Source of the DNA: Lysinibacillus odysseyi 34hs-1 = NBRC 100172
GTDB lineage: Bacteria > Bacillota > Bacilli > Bacillales_A > Planococcaceae
Direction of reading: 5' to 3'
DNA: 64,000 bases
Assembly: GCF_001591965.1 (NCBI RefSeq)
Contig: NZ_BCVX01000006.1
Coordinates: 186,001 to 250,000 of the forward strand
Below, in pieces: positions 17,727 to 26,890 of this stretch. Made by a program: the position numbers and the translations under genes. Numbering within the stretch: the stretch's first letter is position 1; the number at the start of each line of letters is the position of its first letter. The notes beneath the pieces are model-generated. The model did not search any database, had not been told where the DNA came from, and was given only the letters and a program-made list of their open reading frames with translations.

Positions 17727-18629
17727 ATGCAAAAAGAATCCAGAGAGAAGCTCGGATTATTGCTGGGGTTAGTAGGTGTCATTTGTTTTAGTTTAACGCT
17801 TCCTTCAACCAGTGTGGCAGTAGAATATTTTGGGACGACGGTCGTAGGGCTGGGAAGAACAGTAGTTGCTGCTATTTTAGTGACGGTTGTATTAATTGTC
17901 CGAAAGGAAAAGCTGCCCAATTCCAGGCAATTCAAAAGTCTGCTTATTGTTGCTTTTGGTGCAGTGTTAGGATTTCCTATCCTTACCTCCTGGGCGATGG
18001 AATCCTTGCCTGTTTCCCATGGCGCTGTCGTATTAGCCTTGCTGCCATTAGCTACAGCCGGATTTGCCTTTTTCAGGGCCGGTGAGATTCCTTCGCTTAA
18101 ATTCTGGCTTGCAAGCATCATCGGCTCTTCAGCGGTCATTGCCTACGCTTTTCATCTGGGATTTGGCGGGTTACAATTGGCGGATTTGGCTTTATTGGCA
18201 GCCGTTGTGATCCTCGGACTCAGCTATGCAGAAGGCGGAAAATTAGCCGAGGAAATAGGCAGCTGGCAGGTCATTGCCTGGGCAGTCATTATCGGTGCTC
18301 CATTTTTTGTTATTCCGGTGGGGATGAGCGTGTCGACAGAAATGCTCCACGCGCCGCCACAGGCTTGGATCAGCTTCCTTTACCTCGCCATTGTCAGTCA
18401 ATTCTTGGCATATGTCGCCTGGTACAGCGGCATGGCGATGGGCGGCATCGCACGAGTCAGCCAAATCCAGTACCTTCAGCCGTTTTTAATGATTATGTTT
18501 GCCACAGCTTTTCTTGGTGAATCCATCTCGCTGTTTACCATCGGTGCCGCCGTGATTGTTGTCCTATCAGTGATCATAGGAAAAAATGCGGGCGTTTCAA
18601 AGAAAGCTGCCCTTCCCGAAAAGAGCTGA
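17727..18629 (+). CDS. EamA (DMT) family transporter
   Basis: This 300-residue protein has ten predicted hydrophobic helices in two EamA repeats, the typical drug/metabolite exporter size. I prefer the ATG at 17727 (GGGTG upstream) over a GTG at 17718. The gene is divergently paired with the MocR regulator across a 158-bp intergenic region, a common arrangement in which the regulator responds to the exported amine or amino acid. A terminator follows. Confidence 0.87.
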   Translation: MQKESREKLGLLLGLVGVICFSLTLPSTSVAVEYFGTTVVGLGRTVVAAILVTVVLIVRKEKLPNSRQFKSLLIVAFGAVLGFPILTSWAMESLPVSHGAVVLALLPLATAGFAFFRAGEIPSLKFWLASIIGSSAVIAYAFHLGFGGLQLADLALLAAVVILGLSYAEGGKLAEEIGSWQVIAWAVIIGAPFFVIPVGMSVSTEMLHAPPQAWISFLYLAIVSQFLAYVAWYSGMAMGGIARVSQIQYLQPFLMIMFATAFLGESISLFTIGAAVIVVLSVIIGKNAGVSKKAALPEKS

Positions 18630-18658
18630 TTTTCTGGAAGATATAAATAATCAAAAAT

Positions 18659-18698
18659 CCCCCATGCAGATTTTTCAATCTGTATGAGGGACTATTTC
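18659..18698 (+). terminator. Terminator of the EamA gene
   Basis: CCCCCATGCAGATT at 18659 pairs with AATCTGTATGAGGG at 18677 (one G-U pair, one mismatch) and is followed by a weak T-rich tract. Confidence 0.7.
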
Positions 18699-18888
18699 AA
18701 AAATCGTATTTTTTCGCTATTGGTTTGGATTAAAGTCTGATTAATTTCTGCCTAGTACTTTTAAAAAAATCGTGACCGATTGTAGTATAAATATTATCCC
18801 TTTGCTAAGACAGAGTAAACAAAATCATTATTTCCTTCTGGATATTTATGTTTATTATAGGTCGAGACATTGAGGGTTTACATTTTTT

Positions 18889-19419
18889 TCATTTGTCCTG
18901 TTCTACTAGGGAGTTCGTTATTTCCTTACTTAGGTTTCTAATCGCCAACATCGAATTATCTTGAATGATACCTGTTTCTACGAAATCAAATGAAGCGTAT
19001 AATGTTTTAGCTTTGACATTGCTTGTATGATAAAAGAGAGTTACATATTCTGCTTCTCCATCTGGCATAGTTTCAATATCCATTAGCATTTTTTCAAAAG
19101 CAAGCTTGCCATATCCTTTTCCCTGGCAACCCTTTTCAATCATCATATGCCAAATAAAATAACTCTTCTTGCCATAAAAAACTTCATTTTTAAATGTTTC
19201 ATGATCCAACGTATCATAAATATACATCAAAAATCCAACTACAGCTTCATCGGTATAAATGGCAAGAGGAGTCGCTGGTATCCCGTCTGCATTCAGCATA
19301 TGAGCGTCTGCAAAGCTTCTGAGATTAGTAGTTTGTATGAAGTCTTCCTGGTTTTCTTCCACTTCAAGTGCTATTACTGCTTCTATGTTATCCCCGGTTA
19401 TCTTTCGTAATTCAATCAT
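18889..19419 (-). CDS. GNAT acetyltransferase, spermine/spermidine (BltD/PaiA-like) type
   Basis: The 176 residues contain the acetyl-CoA loop QGKGYGKLAFEKML near the middle and an N-terminal MIELRKITGDN strand. YVTLFYHTSNVKAKTLYASFDF at the end fits BltD-like polyamine acetyltransferases. The assignment to polyamines is by resemblance only. It is a single gene. Confidence 0.8.
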   Translation of the reverse strand: MIELRKITGDNIEAVIALEVEENQEDFIQTTNLRSFADAHMLNADGIPATPLAIYTDEAVVGFLMYIYDTLDHETFKNEVFYGKKSYFIWHMMIEKGCQGKGYGKLAFEKMLMDIETMPDGEAEYVTLFYHTSNVKAKTLYASFDFVETGIIQDNSMLAIRNLSKEITNSLVEQDK

Positions 19420-19583
19420 TTTTTATCCCCTCTCCCCTAAGACAAGCCACTTCCGCACAGGGCCTAAAACATCCGCATTATCATTTTTCTAATCCCCAAA
19501 ATAGGATGCACAAAATATTCATCAATACTAACTCGTTCTCCCCTGTGATGTCTAATCCTTGTTACGCAAAATGGCCTGTTGTT

Positions 19584-20201
19584 TTAAAAAACCTTCCGTT
19601 CATAAATGCGCATCGATAGCAGCCAAGAAGCGCTGTATAACAATAAAATAACAAGAGCAGTGAATGAATATAGCTGTAGCTCAGGCAAACTGGCCAGCCA
19701 TTGGAAGACTTTATCAAATTGTTCATTGAAAATCTGCATTACGATTCTGAATGCGAAGACAGCAACAACGAACAAAACCATTGCGCCAATCATTAAATAT
19801 TGCTGTTTGAATTTATAGAAAAAAGGAAAGATGATGGACAGAAAAGCCATTATAAGACCAAAAGTATGCAGTATATCCTTCCATGAAAAAGAGAGTTCCA
19901 TCCCGTTTATAATAAAACCCCCTCCCATAATCACCCCAATGAATAATCCCGTAAATACAAGGGCACCGAGGTATTTCGAAATGACAATCTGCTTTCTCGT
20001 ATATGGCAGGGAGTTCAGCAAAATATTGATATTATCTTTTTCATCATAATAGAAAGCGTTCATAATGAACGAGATGCTTGTAATAAACGCCAACCACCAT
20101 AAGGGAACCCCATCCTCCCAGAAGCAAAGTATAATAATGCCTAGATAAATAGGTATTTGCCTCTTTTGAATAAGTATATCTTTCCATATCAAATTAACCA
20201 T
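19584..20201 (-). CDS. ABC-2 type transporter permease (YtrC/BcrB-like)
   Basis: This 205-residue protein has about six membrane segments and opens with the usual MVNLIWKDILIQKRQ cytoplasmic start of ABC-2 permeases. Its start overlaps the ATPase gene by 8 bp. It forms the membrane part of the exporter encoded by this three-gene operon. Confidence 0.8.
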   Translation of the reverse strand: MVNLIWKDILIQKRQIPIYLGIIILCFWEDGVPLWWLAFITSISFIMNAFYYDEKDNINILLNSLPYTRKQIVISKYLGALVFTGLFIGVIMGGGFIINGMELSFSWKDILHTFGLIMAFLSIIFPFFYKFKQQYLMIGAMVLFVVAVFAFRIVMQIFNEQFDKVFQWLASLPELQLYSFTALVILLLYSASWLLSMRIYERKVF

Positions 20202-21066
20202 TTAAGCGCCCCCCTTTTTTCGTATAATACATAATATCTTCGAGTGTTGGCTTTTCCAGCACGACCGATTCCCCAAATAGACTTTCGATACGTTCTTTGT
20301 TCCCTGTCAATCCTTCAAAGCCTATATTCGATTTCTGCACCGCGACGAATTCCTGCTCCGTATCCGCATCGAGTAAGTCGAGCGGCCCCTTGACGATCGC
20401 ATAGTCCTCCTGAATTTTATAAAATTCCTTCGTAAACACATGCTCGCCGTCATTTAAAAAGATGATATAATCCGCAATCCGATCAAGATCGGTCGTAATA
20501 TGAGTTGAAAAGAATATCGTTTTATCCCCGTCCTGCATGAGCTCATGCAAAATATTCAGCAATTCCCGGCGAAATACCGGATCAAGTCCTGAAGTCGGTT
20601 CATCCATAATAATGAGCTCTGCTTGATGGGAAAGTGCAATGGCGAGTGACGCCTTCATTTTCATTCCTTTTGAAAAGGTTTTGATTTTTTTATTAAGGGG
20701 CAGCTCAAACTGATTTATATATTTCTGAAAGATGGCATCATCCCATTGCTGGTAGGCAGGCCGGATAATTTTCTTCATATCTTTTAGTGTCAGGTTTTCG
20801 TAAAATATATTCTCATCATAGACAAAGCCAATTCGTTCTTTAATGGCTCTCTCATTTGTTTCATGCGTAAGTCCGAATACCGAAATAGAGCCGCTGTCCT
20901 GCTTTAATAAATTCATAATTAACTTAATCGTTGTGGATTTCCCTGCTCCATTCCCCCCGATAAACCCTGTAACAAAGCCCTTTTTCACGGCAATGGAGAG
21001 ATCCTTCACCTGAAACCCTTTAAATGATTTCGTAACGTTCTGTAATTCAATGACATTTTCCATCAT
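20194..21066 (-). CDS. ABC transporter ATP-binding protein (YtrB-like)
   Basis: This 290-residue ATPase has Walker A GGNGAGKSTT near residue 36, a signature-like FSKGMKMKASLA, Walker B LIIMDEP and the D-loop TSGLDP. SKGMK in place of LSGGQ is typical of this YtrB/YxlF-like subgroup. It overlaps the regulator gene by 4 bp and the permease gene by 8 bp, so all three are translationally coupled. Confidence 0.9.
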   Translation of the reverse strand: MMENVIELQNVTKSFKGFQVKDLSIAVKKGFVTGFIGGNGAGKSTTIKLIMNLLKQDSGSISVFGLTHETNERAIKERIGFVYDENIFYENLTLKDMKKIIRPAYQQWDDAIFQKYINQFELPLNKKIKTFSKGMKMKASLAIALSHQAELIIMDEPTSGLDPVFRRELLNILHELMQDGDKTIFFSTHITTDLDRIADYIIFLNDGEHVFTKEFYKIQEDYAIVKGPLDLLDADTEQEFVAVQKSNIGFEGLTGNKERIESLFGESVVLEKPTLEDIMYYTKKGGRLNG

Positions 21067-21440
21067 TCTTCCTCCGAATATAATAATGTAAGCATTTCCT
21101 TTAGTTCGGCCAATCCAATGCCCATATCCTTGCTGTTTTCGATTGCTTCCACTAGCTTTTCTTCGATAACCTTCATCTTTCTCTCCTTAATCATTTCCGT
21201 ATTTTGCTCAGAGACAAAGGACCCTTTTCCGACAATGGAATAAATAAATCCGTTTTTCTCCAGCTCTTCATAGGCGCGTTTTGTAGTGATGACGCTAATC
21301 TGCAAATCTTTCGCCAGCTGCCGCATGGAAGGAAGCGCCTGCCCTTCCTGTAGATCACCTGTCAAAATCTGCTTTTTGATTTGTGATGTAATCTGCTCGT
21401 AGATCGGCTCCTTGGAACTGTTGGAAATAATAATTTGCAT
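21063..21440 (-). CDS. GntR-family regulator, YtrA subfamily
   Basis: These 125 residues comprise an N-terminal winged helix (EGQALPSMRQLAKDLQISVITTKRAYEELEK) and a short two-helix effector/dimer tail, the YtrA layout. It is the first gene of the operon. A palindrome 21 bp upstream of its start is the probable autoregulatory operator. In B. subtilis the equivalent ytr operon responds to cell-wall antibiotics; extending that here is an inference. Confidence 0.88.
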   Translation of the reverse strand: MQIIISNSSKEPIYEQITSQIKKQILTGDLQEGQALPSMRQLAKDLQISVITTKRAYEELEKNGFIYSIVGKGSFVSEQNTEMIKERKMKVIEEKLVEAIENSKDMGIGLAELKEMLTLLYSEEE

Positions 21441-21460
21441 GCAAAGACCTCTTTTTAATA

Positions 21461-21483
21461 TTGTATATACACTTTATATACAA
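21461..21483 (-). promoter_or_regulatory. YtrA-type operator palindrome
   Basis: TTGTATATA, five bases and TATATACAA form a perfect 9-bp dyad just ahead of the GntR gene, overlapping the expected promoter position. It has the AT-rich dyad form expected for YtrA-family operators. Confidence 0.7.
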
Positions 21484-21538
21484 TATATACACACCTTCCA
21501 TTTTTATCAACTCTTTTTTGAAAAAAATTAAAAATAAA

Positions 21539-21575
21539 AAAGCAAAGGTTTTTTAAACCCTTGCTTTTACGATGT
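21539..21575 (-). terminator. Terminator facing the HPP gene
   Basis: On the minus strand AAAAGCAAGGGTTT pairs with AAACCTTTGCTTTT and is followed by TTATTTTT. It lies about 190 bp beyond the HPP gene end. Confidence 0.7.
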
Positions 21576-21767
21576 ATTCGAAATACGTATGAAACTACTG
21601 CAGCTATATAGCCATCCAGCATGATGCCGCGCTTCCCGTCCTATTCTTCGCATGGAGGGAGACACCTTCTAACAGAGGCTTTACTAGCAGACTAACCGTA
21701 ATTGTAATACCTCCTGCTGTTATGTTTATTTCACCAGTCTTCTTTTTTTACAACCCGTTATGTATGG

Positions 21768-22322
21768 TTACCACCAAAACAATGGATAATGCCGGTTTTG
21801 CCGGATATTGTTCAAAATGACCGCATACAGGATGATGACAAATGCCCCGACGATCACCGGAGCAAACAGATAGTGCCAGTCATAACCGCCAAGCATAATG
21901 ATAATAGGATTACCTCCTCCCGGTGGATGGACAGTCTTTGTTAACATCATCAGGAAAATAGCAAGGGCTACTGCCGCGCTGATCGCAAGAGGATGAGAAC
22001 CAAATAACTCGTAAAAAGAAATGCCGACCAGCCCTGAAAGAGCATGTCCTCCAATTATATTACGCGGCTGCGAAAATGGGGCGTTCCAGGCGCCAAAAAC
22101 AAGTACACAGCTTGCTCCAAGTGAGGCTATAAGCCACGGAGTCCCCGTCATATATGTCAATAGCAGCAATGTCCCAATCCCGATAAATCCGCCTACCGCT
22201 GCTGTTAAAGCATCCGCCATATTAGTACGGTGGCTCACGGCTAAGTGCTGCCCTCTCATTTTTATGAAATATTCCTGCCACCAGCTGTTTCTAATCTGCT
22301 GGTGCTGGTCTACTTTTTCCAA
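21768..22322 (-). CDS. HPP family integral membrane protein
   Basis: These 184 residues contain the family signatures SLGASCVLVFG, SQPRNIIGGH and TVHPPGGGNPI, and about four to five membrane helices. HPP proteins have been linked to nitrite transport in cyanobacteria and plants, but the role in Bacilli is open. It is a single gene. Confidence 0.88.
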   Translation of the reverse strand: MEKVDQHQQIRNSWWQEYFIKMRGQHLAVSHRTNMADALTAAVGGFIGIGTLLLLTYMTGTPWLIASLGASCVLVFGAWNAPFSQPRNIIGGHALSGLVGISFYELFGSHPLAISAAVALAIFLMMLTKTVHPPGGGNPIIIMLGGYDWHYLFAPVIVGAFVIILYAVILNNIRQNRHYPLFWW

Positions 22323-22509
22323 ATTATCATCCCCTTAAAAACTGTAGAGTAAATAGATGTTTACTAGTATAGCAATTCTTCAATACGTGAGGAAGAGCTG
22401 AGACATAGATTAACGAAATAAATGATAAAATATATTGGTTTACTTGTATAATTGAGGTAACAAGGTTCTTTACTAGTAAGCTGGAAATGACAAACTAATT
22501 TTGTCACGA

Positions 22510-22648
22510 GTTGATTGAAGCGGCGGCTGGCGACTCTTTGGGGATAAGCACGTGTGGAAAATCCAATGGTTTCGGGGATAGATTCCAGAAACCATTTAGT
22601 TGGAGCCGTGCCCCCGCAGAAAGCGTCCAGCCAGAATGGAAATCAACT
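22510..22648 (-). repeat. Interspersed ~139-bp element, copy B (inverted relative to copy A)
   Basis: The reverse complement starts GTTGATTTCCATTCTGG, continues GGACGCTTTCTGCGGGGGCAC, with TTGGATTTTCC near the middle, and ends with AATCAAC. It matches copy A at 4341-4477 along its whole length at roughly three bases in four. Together with flanking sequence it fills the gap before the DinB gene. Confidence 0.8.
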
Positions 22649-22712
22649 CCAGGTTACGGTGATGAACCAATAATAAGCATTTTAACCAATCTACTAGACG
22701 GAGGATTTATAT

Positions 22713-23183
22713 ATGAACCCTTACTGTGCCGGATGTCTGCATCAAATTGAAGTAGCCTTACAAAAAACACTGGATATTATGCAGTTCCTTAAAGATGAGG
22801 ATCTCTCCTTTCGGCCAACGCCAGGTAAAATGTCTATTCAAGAGCTTTTGGCGCATATCGCTACCATCTGCAAGACAGATTACTATATTTCACTTGGCTA
22901 CAGCGAGAAAGAGATGACAGATATTTATGAGGAAATCCAATTAGCATCACTGGAGAAAATGAAAACTGAAATGAAGACATCCTTTGCCATGCTTAAACAA
23001 GCCTATGAGCACTATACGGACGAAGAGCTCCAGCAGTCTGTCACTTCTTATTGGGGAGTCAGCTATACGCGTTTTGAATGGCTGGTAGAAATAACAGCCC
23101 ATATTTACCATCACCGCGGTCAATTACATACGGTGCTCACACATTGCTACGGGAAAGACTACAACCTAGCGCTATTCGAATAG
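22713..23183 (+). CDS. DinB/YfiT-like metal-binding four-helix protein
   Basis: This 156-residue protein has the DinB triad His48, His130 and His134 (ELLAHIA and TAHIYHHRGQLH), which binds a divalent metal in this superfamily. Members act as thiol-dependent transferases, often of bacillithiol, or as damage-induced proteins of unknown substrate. The start follows ACGGAGGA. Confidence 0.87.
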   Translation: MNPYCAGCLHQIEVALQKTLDIMQFLKDEDLSFRPTPGKMSIQELLAHIATICKTDYYISLGYSEKEMTDIYEEIQLASLEKMKTEMKTSFAMLKQAYEHYTDEELQQSVTSYWGVSYTRFEWLVEITAHIYHHRGQLHTVLTHCYGKDYNLALFE

Positions 23184-23205
23184 GCAACCTTTTCTCAAAG
23201 ACAGA

Positions 23206-23234
23206 CATCCTTCCGTAAACAAAACGGAAGGATG
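23206..23234. terminator. Inverted repeat between convergent genes
   Basis: CATCCTTCCGT at 23206 and ACGGAAGGATG at 23224 form a perfect 11-bp stem with a 7-base loop. T-runs are weak, but the position between convergent DinB and small membrane genes fits a terminator. Confidence 0.6.
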
Positions 23235-23292
23235 CCGGGTTAGAAGTACATTGCATGCTGCTGCCCGCTCATCATGACCGGCTTGCGGCTCT

Positions 23293-23550
23293 TTATACCG
23301 CTGCCTTTTTAATGCTTGCAAGCTTCAAAATCAGCCATGTGACGACGGCTACTACTATAATAGAAGCAAGCGACGCCCAGAGCGGAAATATTGTACCGAA
23401 TACTAGTTCATCTTGTAGGAACTTCCCGTTGGCCTTTGAAAAATCCGGAACATACAGAAGCGTCTTTATATATCCCCGTCCCAGTAAAGCGACAGCATAC
23501 AGAAAATGAAGCAACAGTGATATGAGCAAAGCGCGGATGATTCGTTTCAT
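23293..23550 (-). CDS. Small two-TM membrane protein, unknown
   Basis: These 85 residues carry hydrophobic segments at about 5-24 and 52-78 and a basic C-terminus. The start follows AAAGGGGAG. The family is not recognised. It is divergent from the marR-type gene. Confidence 0.6.
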   Translation of the reverse strand: MKRIIRALLISLLLHFLYAVALLGRGYIKTLLYVPDFSKANGKFLQDELVFGTIFPLWASLASIIVVAVVTWLILKLASIKKAAV

Positions 23551-23729
23551 GAGGAAGCTCCCCTTTCTTGTATTTTATCCTACTATTATATAGACGTATG
23601 AAGCTATAGGAAAAATTCATTTATTTTTATTTTCCCTCTTTTTTACTGCTCCATTGAACATTTTTTCACGATTAAGACGTGAACTTTCTTGAATAGTCTT
23701 TTGCCTTCAAAAATATGCCCGTTCTTCCC

Positions 23730-23775
23730 GTGACAAATTGTTCACAATTTGGTTTAATAGTTAGGTAACCTAACT
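23730..23775 (+). promoter_or_regulatory. Promoter with two palindromic operators before the MarR/MFS operon
   Basis: GTGACA at 23730, a 17-bp spacer and TTTAAT at 23753 form a plausible promoter. A perfect dyad AAATTGT-TC-ACAATTT covers 23735-23750 inside the spacer, and a second, AGTTAGGT-A-ACCTAACT, covers 23759-23775 at the start-point side. Both are placed to block RNA polymerase, as expected for MarR autoregulation. Confidence 0.65.
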
Positions 23776-23792
23776 AATTAAAAGGAGCGAGT

Positions 23793-24212
23793 ATGTTGAA
23801 AGTATTTTTACAAATCCACCGCTTTCACCGAAACTATATGGCCCGGTTAACAACAATGCTTGTTCCGCATAAGCTGACACCCGGTAACTGGTCGCTTTTG
23901 CAGTTTCTGCATGCTCATGAAATTGCCACAAGCAGTCAGCTTGCTGCCCACTGGGATGTGGAAAAACCAACCGTATCAAGCAATGTAAAGCAAATGCTTG
24001 CGCTTGAGTTAATTGCTGTTGTTCCTGGAGAGGATAAACGGGAGAAAAACCTTGTGTTAACTGCAAAAGGTATGGCGTTGTATGAAAGCCTCTCTGAAGA
24101 GGTTCTTACAATGCAGGAGAGCATTTTGCGTGATATCCCTCCAGTTGTCCGCACACAAATGGAGCAGGTGCTTACGGTTATGGAAGATTCTTTAAAGGAG
24201 GCACGTTCGTAA
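23793..24212 (+). CDS. MarR-family transcriptional regulator
   Basis: This 139-residue protein has the MarR winged helix (SQLAAHWDVEKPTVSSNVKQMLALELI) followed by the wing EDKREKNLVLTAKG, with helical dimer ends. It is the first gene of a two-gene operon and overlaps the MFS gene by one base (TAATG). It probably represses its own operon through the upstream dyads. Confidence 0.9.
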   Translation: MLKVFLQIHRFHRNYMARLTTMLVPHKLTPGNWSLLQFLHAHEIATSSQLAAHWDVEKPTVSSNVKQMLALELIAVVPGEDKREKNLVLTAKGMALYESLSEEVLTMQESILRDIPPVVRTQMEQVLTVMEDSLKEARS

Positions 24213-25405
24213 TGCAAGAAAAAATTTGGACGAAGGATTTTATTATTGTTTCCTTCATTAACTTTATGGCGATTTTGATGTTTTATCTGCTCATGGTGAC
24301 AATCGCCTCTTATGCAATTGATAAATATGATGTATCGACAAGCACAGCCGGTTTAGTATCAAGTATTTTTATTATTGGATCATTATTTGGCCGTCTTGGA
24401 GCAGGGCGAAGCATCAGCAAGCTCGGTCCTTCAAAAATGCTATGGATTGGACTGATACTCTTTTTCATCACTTCATGTCTGTACTTCCTTGAAGCGGGTG
24501 TTGGTGTACTGCTGATCGTGCGTCTTGCACAAGGTGTTGCCGTTGGTACGATCGGAACAGCGACTGGTACGATTGTCGCTTATTTACTGCCAGCCTCACG
24601 TAAAGGAGAAGGAATTGGCTATTTTAGTTTGAGTGCCATTTTGGCAACAGCTGTTGGACCATTTTTAGGTATTTTCATGATGAAGCTTGAAAATGGCTTT
24701 ATGACTATTTTTACGATGAATGTCGTATTATCAATCCTTATCCTGATCGGCTTCTTCTTTGTGAAACTGAATTTACCCGTTACGAAAAAGACAGCTGCAC
24801 AGGAGGAAGAGACATCCTTTATTTCTAAATTCATTGAGCCAAAGGCAGTACCGATTTCCTTTATTGCCTTAATCGTCGGCTTCGCATACTCAGGGATCAT
24901 GTCATTTATCTCCTTCTTTGCGAAGGAAATTAATTTAGTGGAAGCATCCAGCTACTTCTTCCTCGTGTATGCTGCCGTTATTATTTTCTCCCGCCCTTAT
25001 ACAGGCAAGCTGCTGGATTCTAAGGGAGCCAATATTATTGTTTATCCATGTATTGCCCTATTTGCGGTCGGCATGCTGCTATTCAGCCAGGCAAGTGCCG
25101 GATGGATGCTGCTAGTAGCCGCGGCTCTTATCGGCTTTGGCTACGGAAATTTCAACTCGATTGCGCAGGCTGTCGCTGTCAAAGTAACAGAACCACACCG
25201 CTTCGGGCTGGCAACATCCACTTACTTTATTTTGTATGATTTAGGGCTTGGCATTGGGCCGTTTTTACTCGGCTTTGTAGAGCCATACACAACATACCGA
25301 ATGATCTTCCTAGCGATGGTTCCGGTCATCGTCATTTGCCTGCCGCTCTACTATGTGCTTTACGGCAAAAAAGAAGCCATGCAAAAGAAGAATGCGGCTG
25401 TATAA
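24212..25405 (+). CDS. Major facilitator superfamily transporter
   Basis: This 397-residue protein has about 12 membrane segments, with the cytoplasmic loop 2-3 motif GRLGAGRSISKLG and a motif-C-like G-rich helix 5 region. It is likely a drug or metabolite exporter controlled by the adjacent MarR protein. The start follows AAAGGAGG inside the end of the regulator gene. Confidence 0.9.
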   Translation: MQEKIWTKDFIIVSFINFMAILMFYLLMVTIASYAIDKYDVSTSTAGLVSSIFIIGSLFGRLGAGRSISKLGPSKMLWIGLILFFITSCLYFLEAGVGVLLIVRLAQGVAVGTIGTATGTIVAYLLPASRKGEGIGYFSLSAILATAVGPFLGIFMMKLENGFMTIFTMNVVLSILILIGFFFVKLNLPVTKKTAAQEEETSFISKFIEPKAVPISFIALIVGFAYSGIMSFISFFAKEINLVEASSYFFLVYAAVIIFSRPYTGKLLDSKGANIIVYPCIALFAVGMLLFSQASAGWMLLVAAALIGFGYGNFNSIAQAVAVKVTEPHRFGLATSTYFILYDLGLGIGPFLLGFVEPYTTYRMIFLAMVPVIVICLPLYYVLYGKKEAMQKKNAAV

Positions 25406-25418
25406 GTTTGTGCTATAA

Positions 25419-25458
25419 AAAAGGTGTCCGAAAATGACTTCGGACACCTTTTATCTTT
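25419..25458 (+). terminator. Terminator of the MarR/MFS operon
   Basis: AAAAGGTGTCCGAA at 25419 and TTCGGACACCTTTT at 25439 form a 14-bp perfect stem followed by a T-rich tract. Confidence 0.92.
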
Positions 25459-25477
25459 TACTGGACGCTCATATGAA

Positions 25478-25705
25478 TGGACAAATTTCGAGTTATAGAC
25501 AGTTTCCTTGCGTTTATAGACAAACCTGTCGTATTAATAGACAATTCGCCCGCATTAATAGACATTTCTCTCGTACTAATAGACATTCTTTACGTTATAG
25601 ACAGTTTCCTCGCACTAATAGACATTTCTGTCGTATTCATAGACAATTTGCTCATGTTATTAGACAATCCACATGCGTTAATAGACATTCCGCGTGTTAT
25701 AGGCC
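25478..25705 (-). repeat. Tandem ~21-bp repeat array downstream of cydAB
   Basis: Twelve TAGAC-type words on the plus strand (GTCTA on minus) occur at 25478, 25496, 25517, 25538, 25559, 25580, 25598, 25619, 25640, 25661, 25682 and 25700. The steps are 18 or 21 only, in the order 18, 21x4, 18, 21x4, 18. In the cydAB sense each unit reads like TTGTCTATTAATGCG. It lies about 160 bp beyond the cydB stop. Confidence 0.9.
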
Positions 25706-25864
25706 AGTTGCCTTTCCTTAATACGCCCTTTTCCTACCGGCCATTGCCCTTTTCATCGTCAATCCACTCTGTTCTTGTAGACACGACAAAAGCAGCAATT
25801 ATAGAAAGGACAATAATGATAAATGGGGCTTGAAATATAAGAAAATCAGTCATTGAATCACTCC

Positions 25865-26890
25865 TTATACATGTGTCTCGTCTTTTCCGGATACATAATC
25901 TTTTGTAAAGAATAGGCGGAACACAAGATACAGCGATGGCAGCAACAGCGCAAATCCAAGTAAGAAGACAACGATAAGCGAGACGGCCATTGCTTCATTT
26001 GTAAAGCTATCGTAAATCGTCAAATGCGGGTACAGTAAATACGGATAGTGCGATGCCCCGTATGCAAAGAATGCCACAGCAAACTGCACAATAAGCAAAA
26101 TGACGGCCAGTCCGTAGTTGCGTCTTTTCCCGATCAGCAAAATCGTTATGACAAACAGAATACCGGAGATGAGGAACAGCCACCACAGATCAAGAATATT
26201 ATCATAGTGCCAATTGCCGAGCGACTTCAGCTCGATAATAATACCGAGGGCACTAATAATAAGCGGGGCTGCCCAAATGAGTGCATACGTCCGCATCAGT
26301 TCACTTGCGCTTGTATCTCTCGCCCGCCATGCGTACCATGTTAAAAAGACAGCCGAAATATAAAGAACGGCAACAACACTTAAAACAACGATCGACCAGG
26401 ACAGCGGGCTTTTCAGCAGCGCCATTAAATCAAGCCGCGGATTACCGTTTACAATGTTAATAAAACCACCCTCTGAAATGGCCAGCACGACAGATAGAGA
26501 AGCCGGCAGGAAGAGGCCGGAAATCCCGTATGCCATTGCATAACCTTTATGCCCGCTCGCTCCGCTGTAGGCCTCAAATGCATAATAGCTTCCCCGTACG
26601 GCAAGCAAGACAAGGGCAATGGACGCAGGCACAATCAATACCGTTCCGTAGTAATAGGCGGTTTGCGGGAAGAACCCGACAATCCCTACAAAAAAGAATA
26701 CGAAAAAGACATTCGTAATTTCCCAAACGGGCGATAAATAACGTTTTATAATTTTTGACAGAATGTGATTTTTTCCTCGGACAAGGCTATAGGCATTAAA
26801 GAATCCCGCGCCATAATCAATAGAAGCGATGATCACATAGCCGAACAGGAAGAGCCATAACACGGATATCCCGAGTACTTCTAATGCCAT
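25865..26890 (-). CDS. cydB: Cytochrome bd oxidase subunit II
   Basis: This 341-residue membrane protein has about eight to nine helices, with the CydB opening (VLWLFLFGYVIIASIDYGAGFF) and the SPVWEITNVFFVFFFVG region. It pairs with CydA in the quinol:oxygen oxidoreductase. The start overlaps the cydA end by 10 bp and its AGGAGG-type site lies inside cydA. Confidence 0.92.
   Translation of the reverse strand: MALEVLGISVLWLFLFGYVIIASIDYGAGFFNAYSLVRGKNHILSKIIKRYLSPVWEITNVFFVFFFVGIVGFFPQTAYYYGTVLIVPASIALVLLAVRGSYYAFEAYSGASGHKGYAMAYGISGLFLPASLSVVLAISEGGFINIVNGNPRLDLMALLKSPLSWSIVVLSVVAVLYISAVFLTWYAWRARDTSASELMRTYALIWAAPLIISALGIIIELKSLGNWHYDNILDLWWLFLISGILFVITILLIGKRRNYGLAVILLIVQFAVAFFAYGASHYPYLLYPHLTIYDSFTNEAMAVSLIVVFLLGFALLLPSLYLVFRLFFTKDYVSGKDETHV

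Noticed and set aside
22511..22750. A 79-codon frame over the ~139-bp repeat
   Set aside because: It lies in a non-coding element, its frame is not kept in the other copy, and the DinB gene start fits much better.
25478..25705. CRISPR-like repeat array
   Set aside because: The unit is about 21 bp with no spacers of constant length, and there are no cas genes.
25477..25833. A 118-codon plus-strand frame over the 21-bp array with heptapeptide repeats (VLIDN, ALIDI)
   Set aside because: It arises because all repeat steps are multiples of three. It has no ribosome binding site, opposes cydAB, and the second array shows stops in the equivalent phases.
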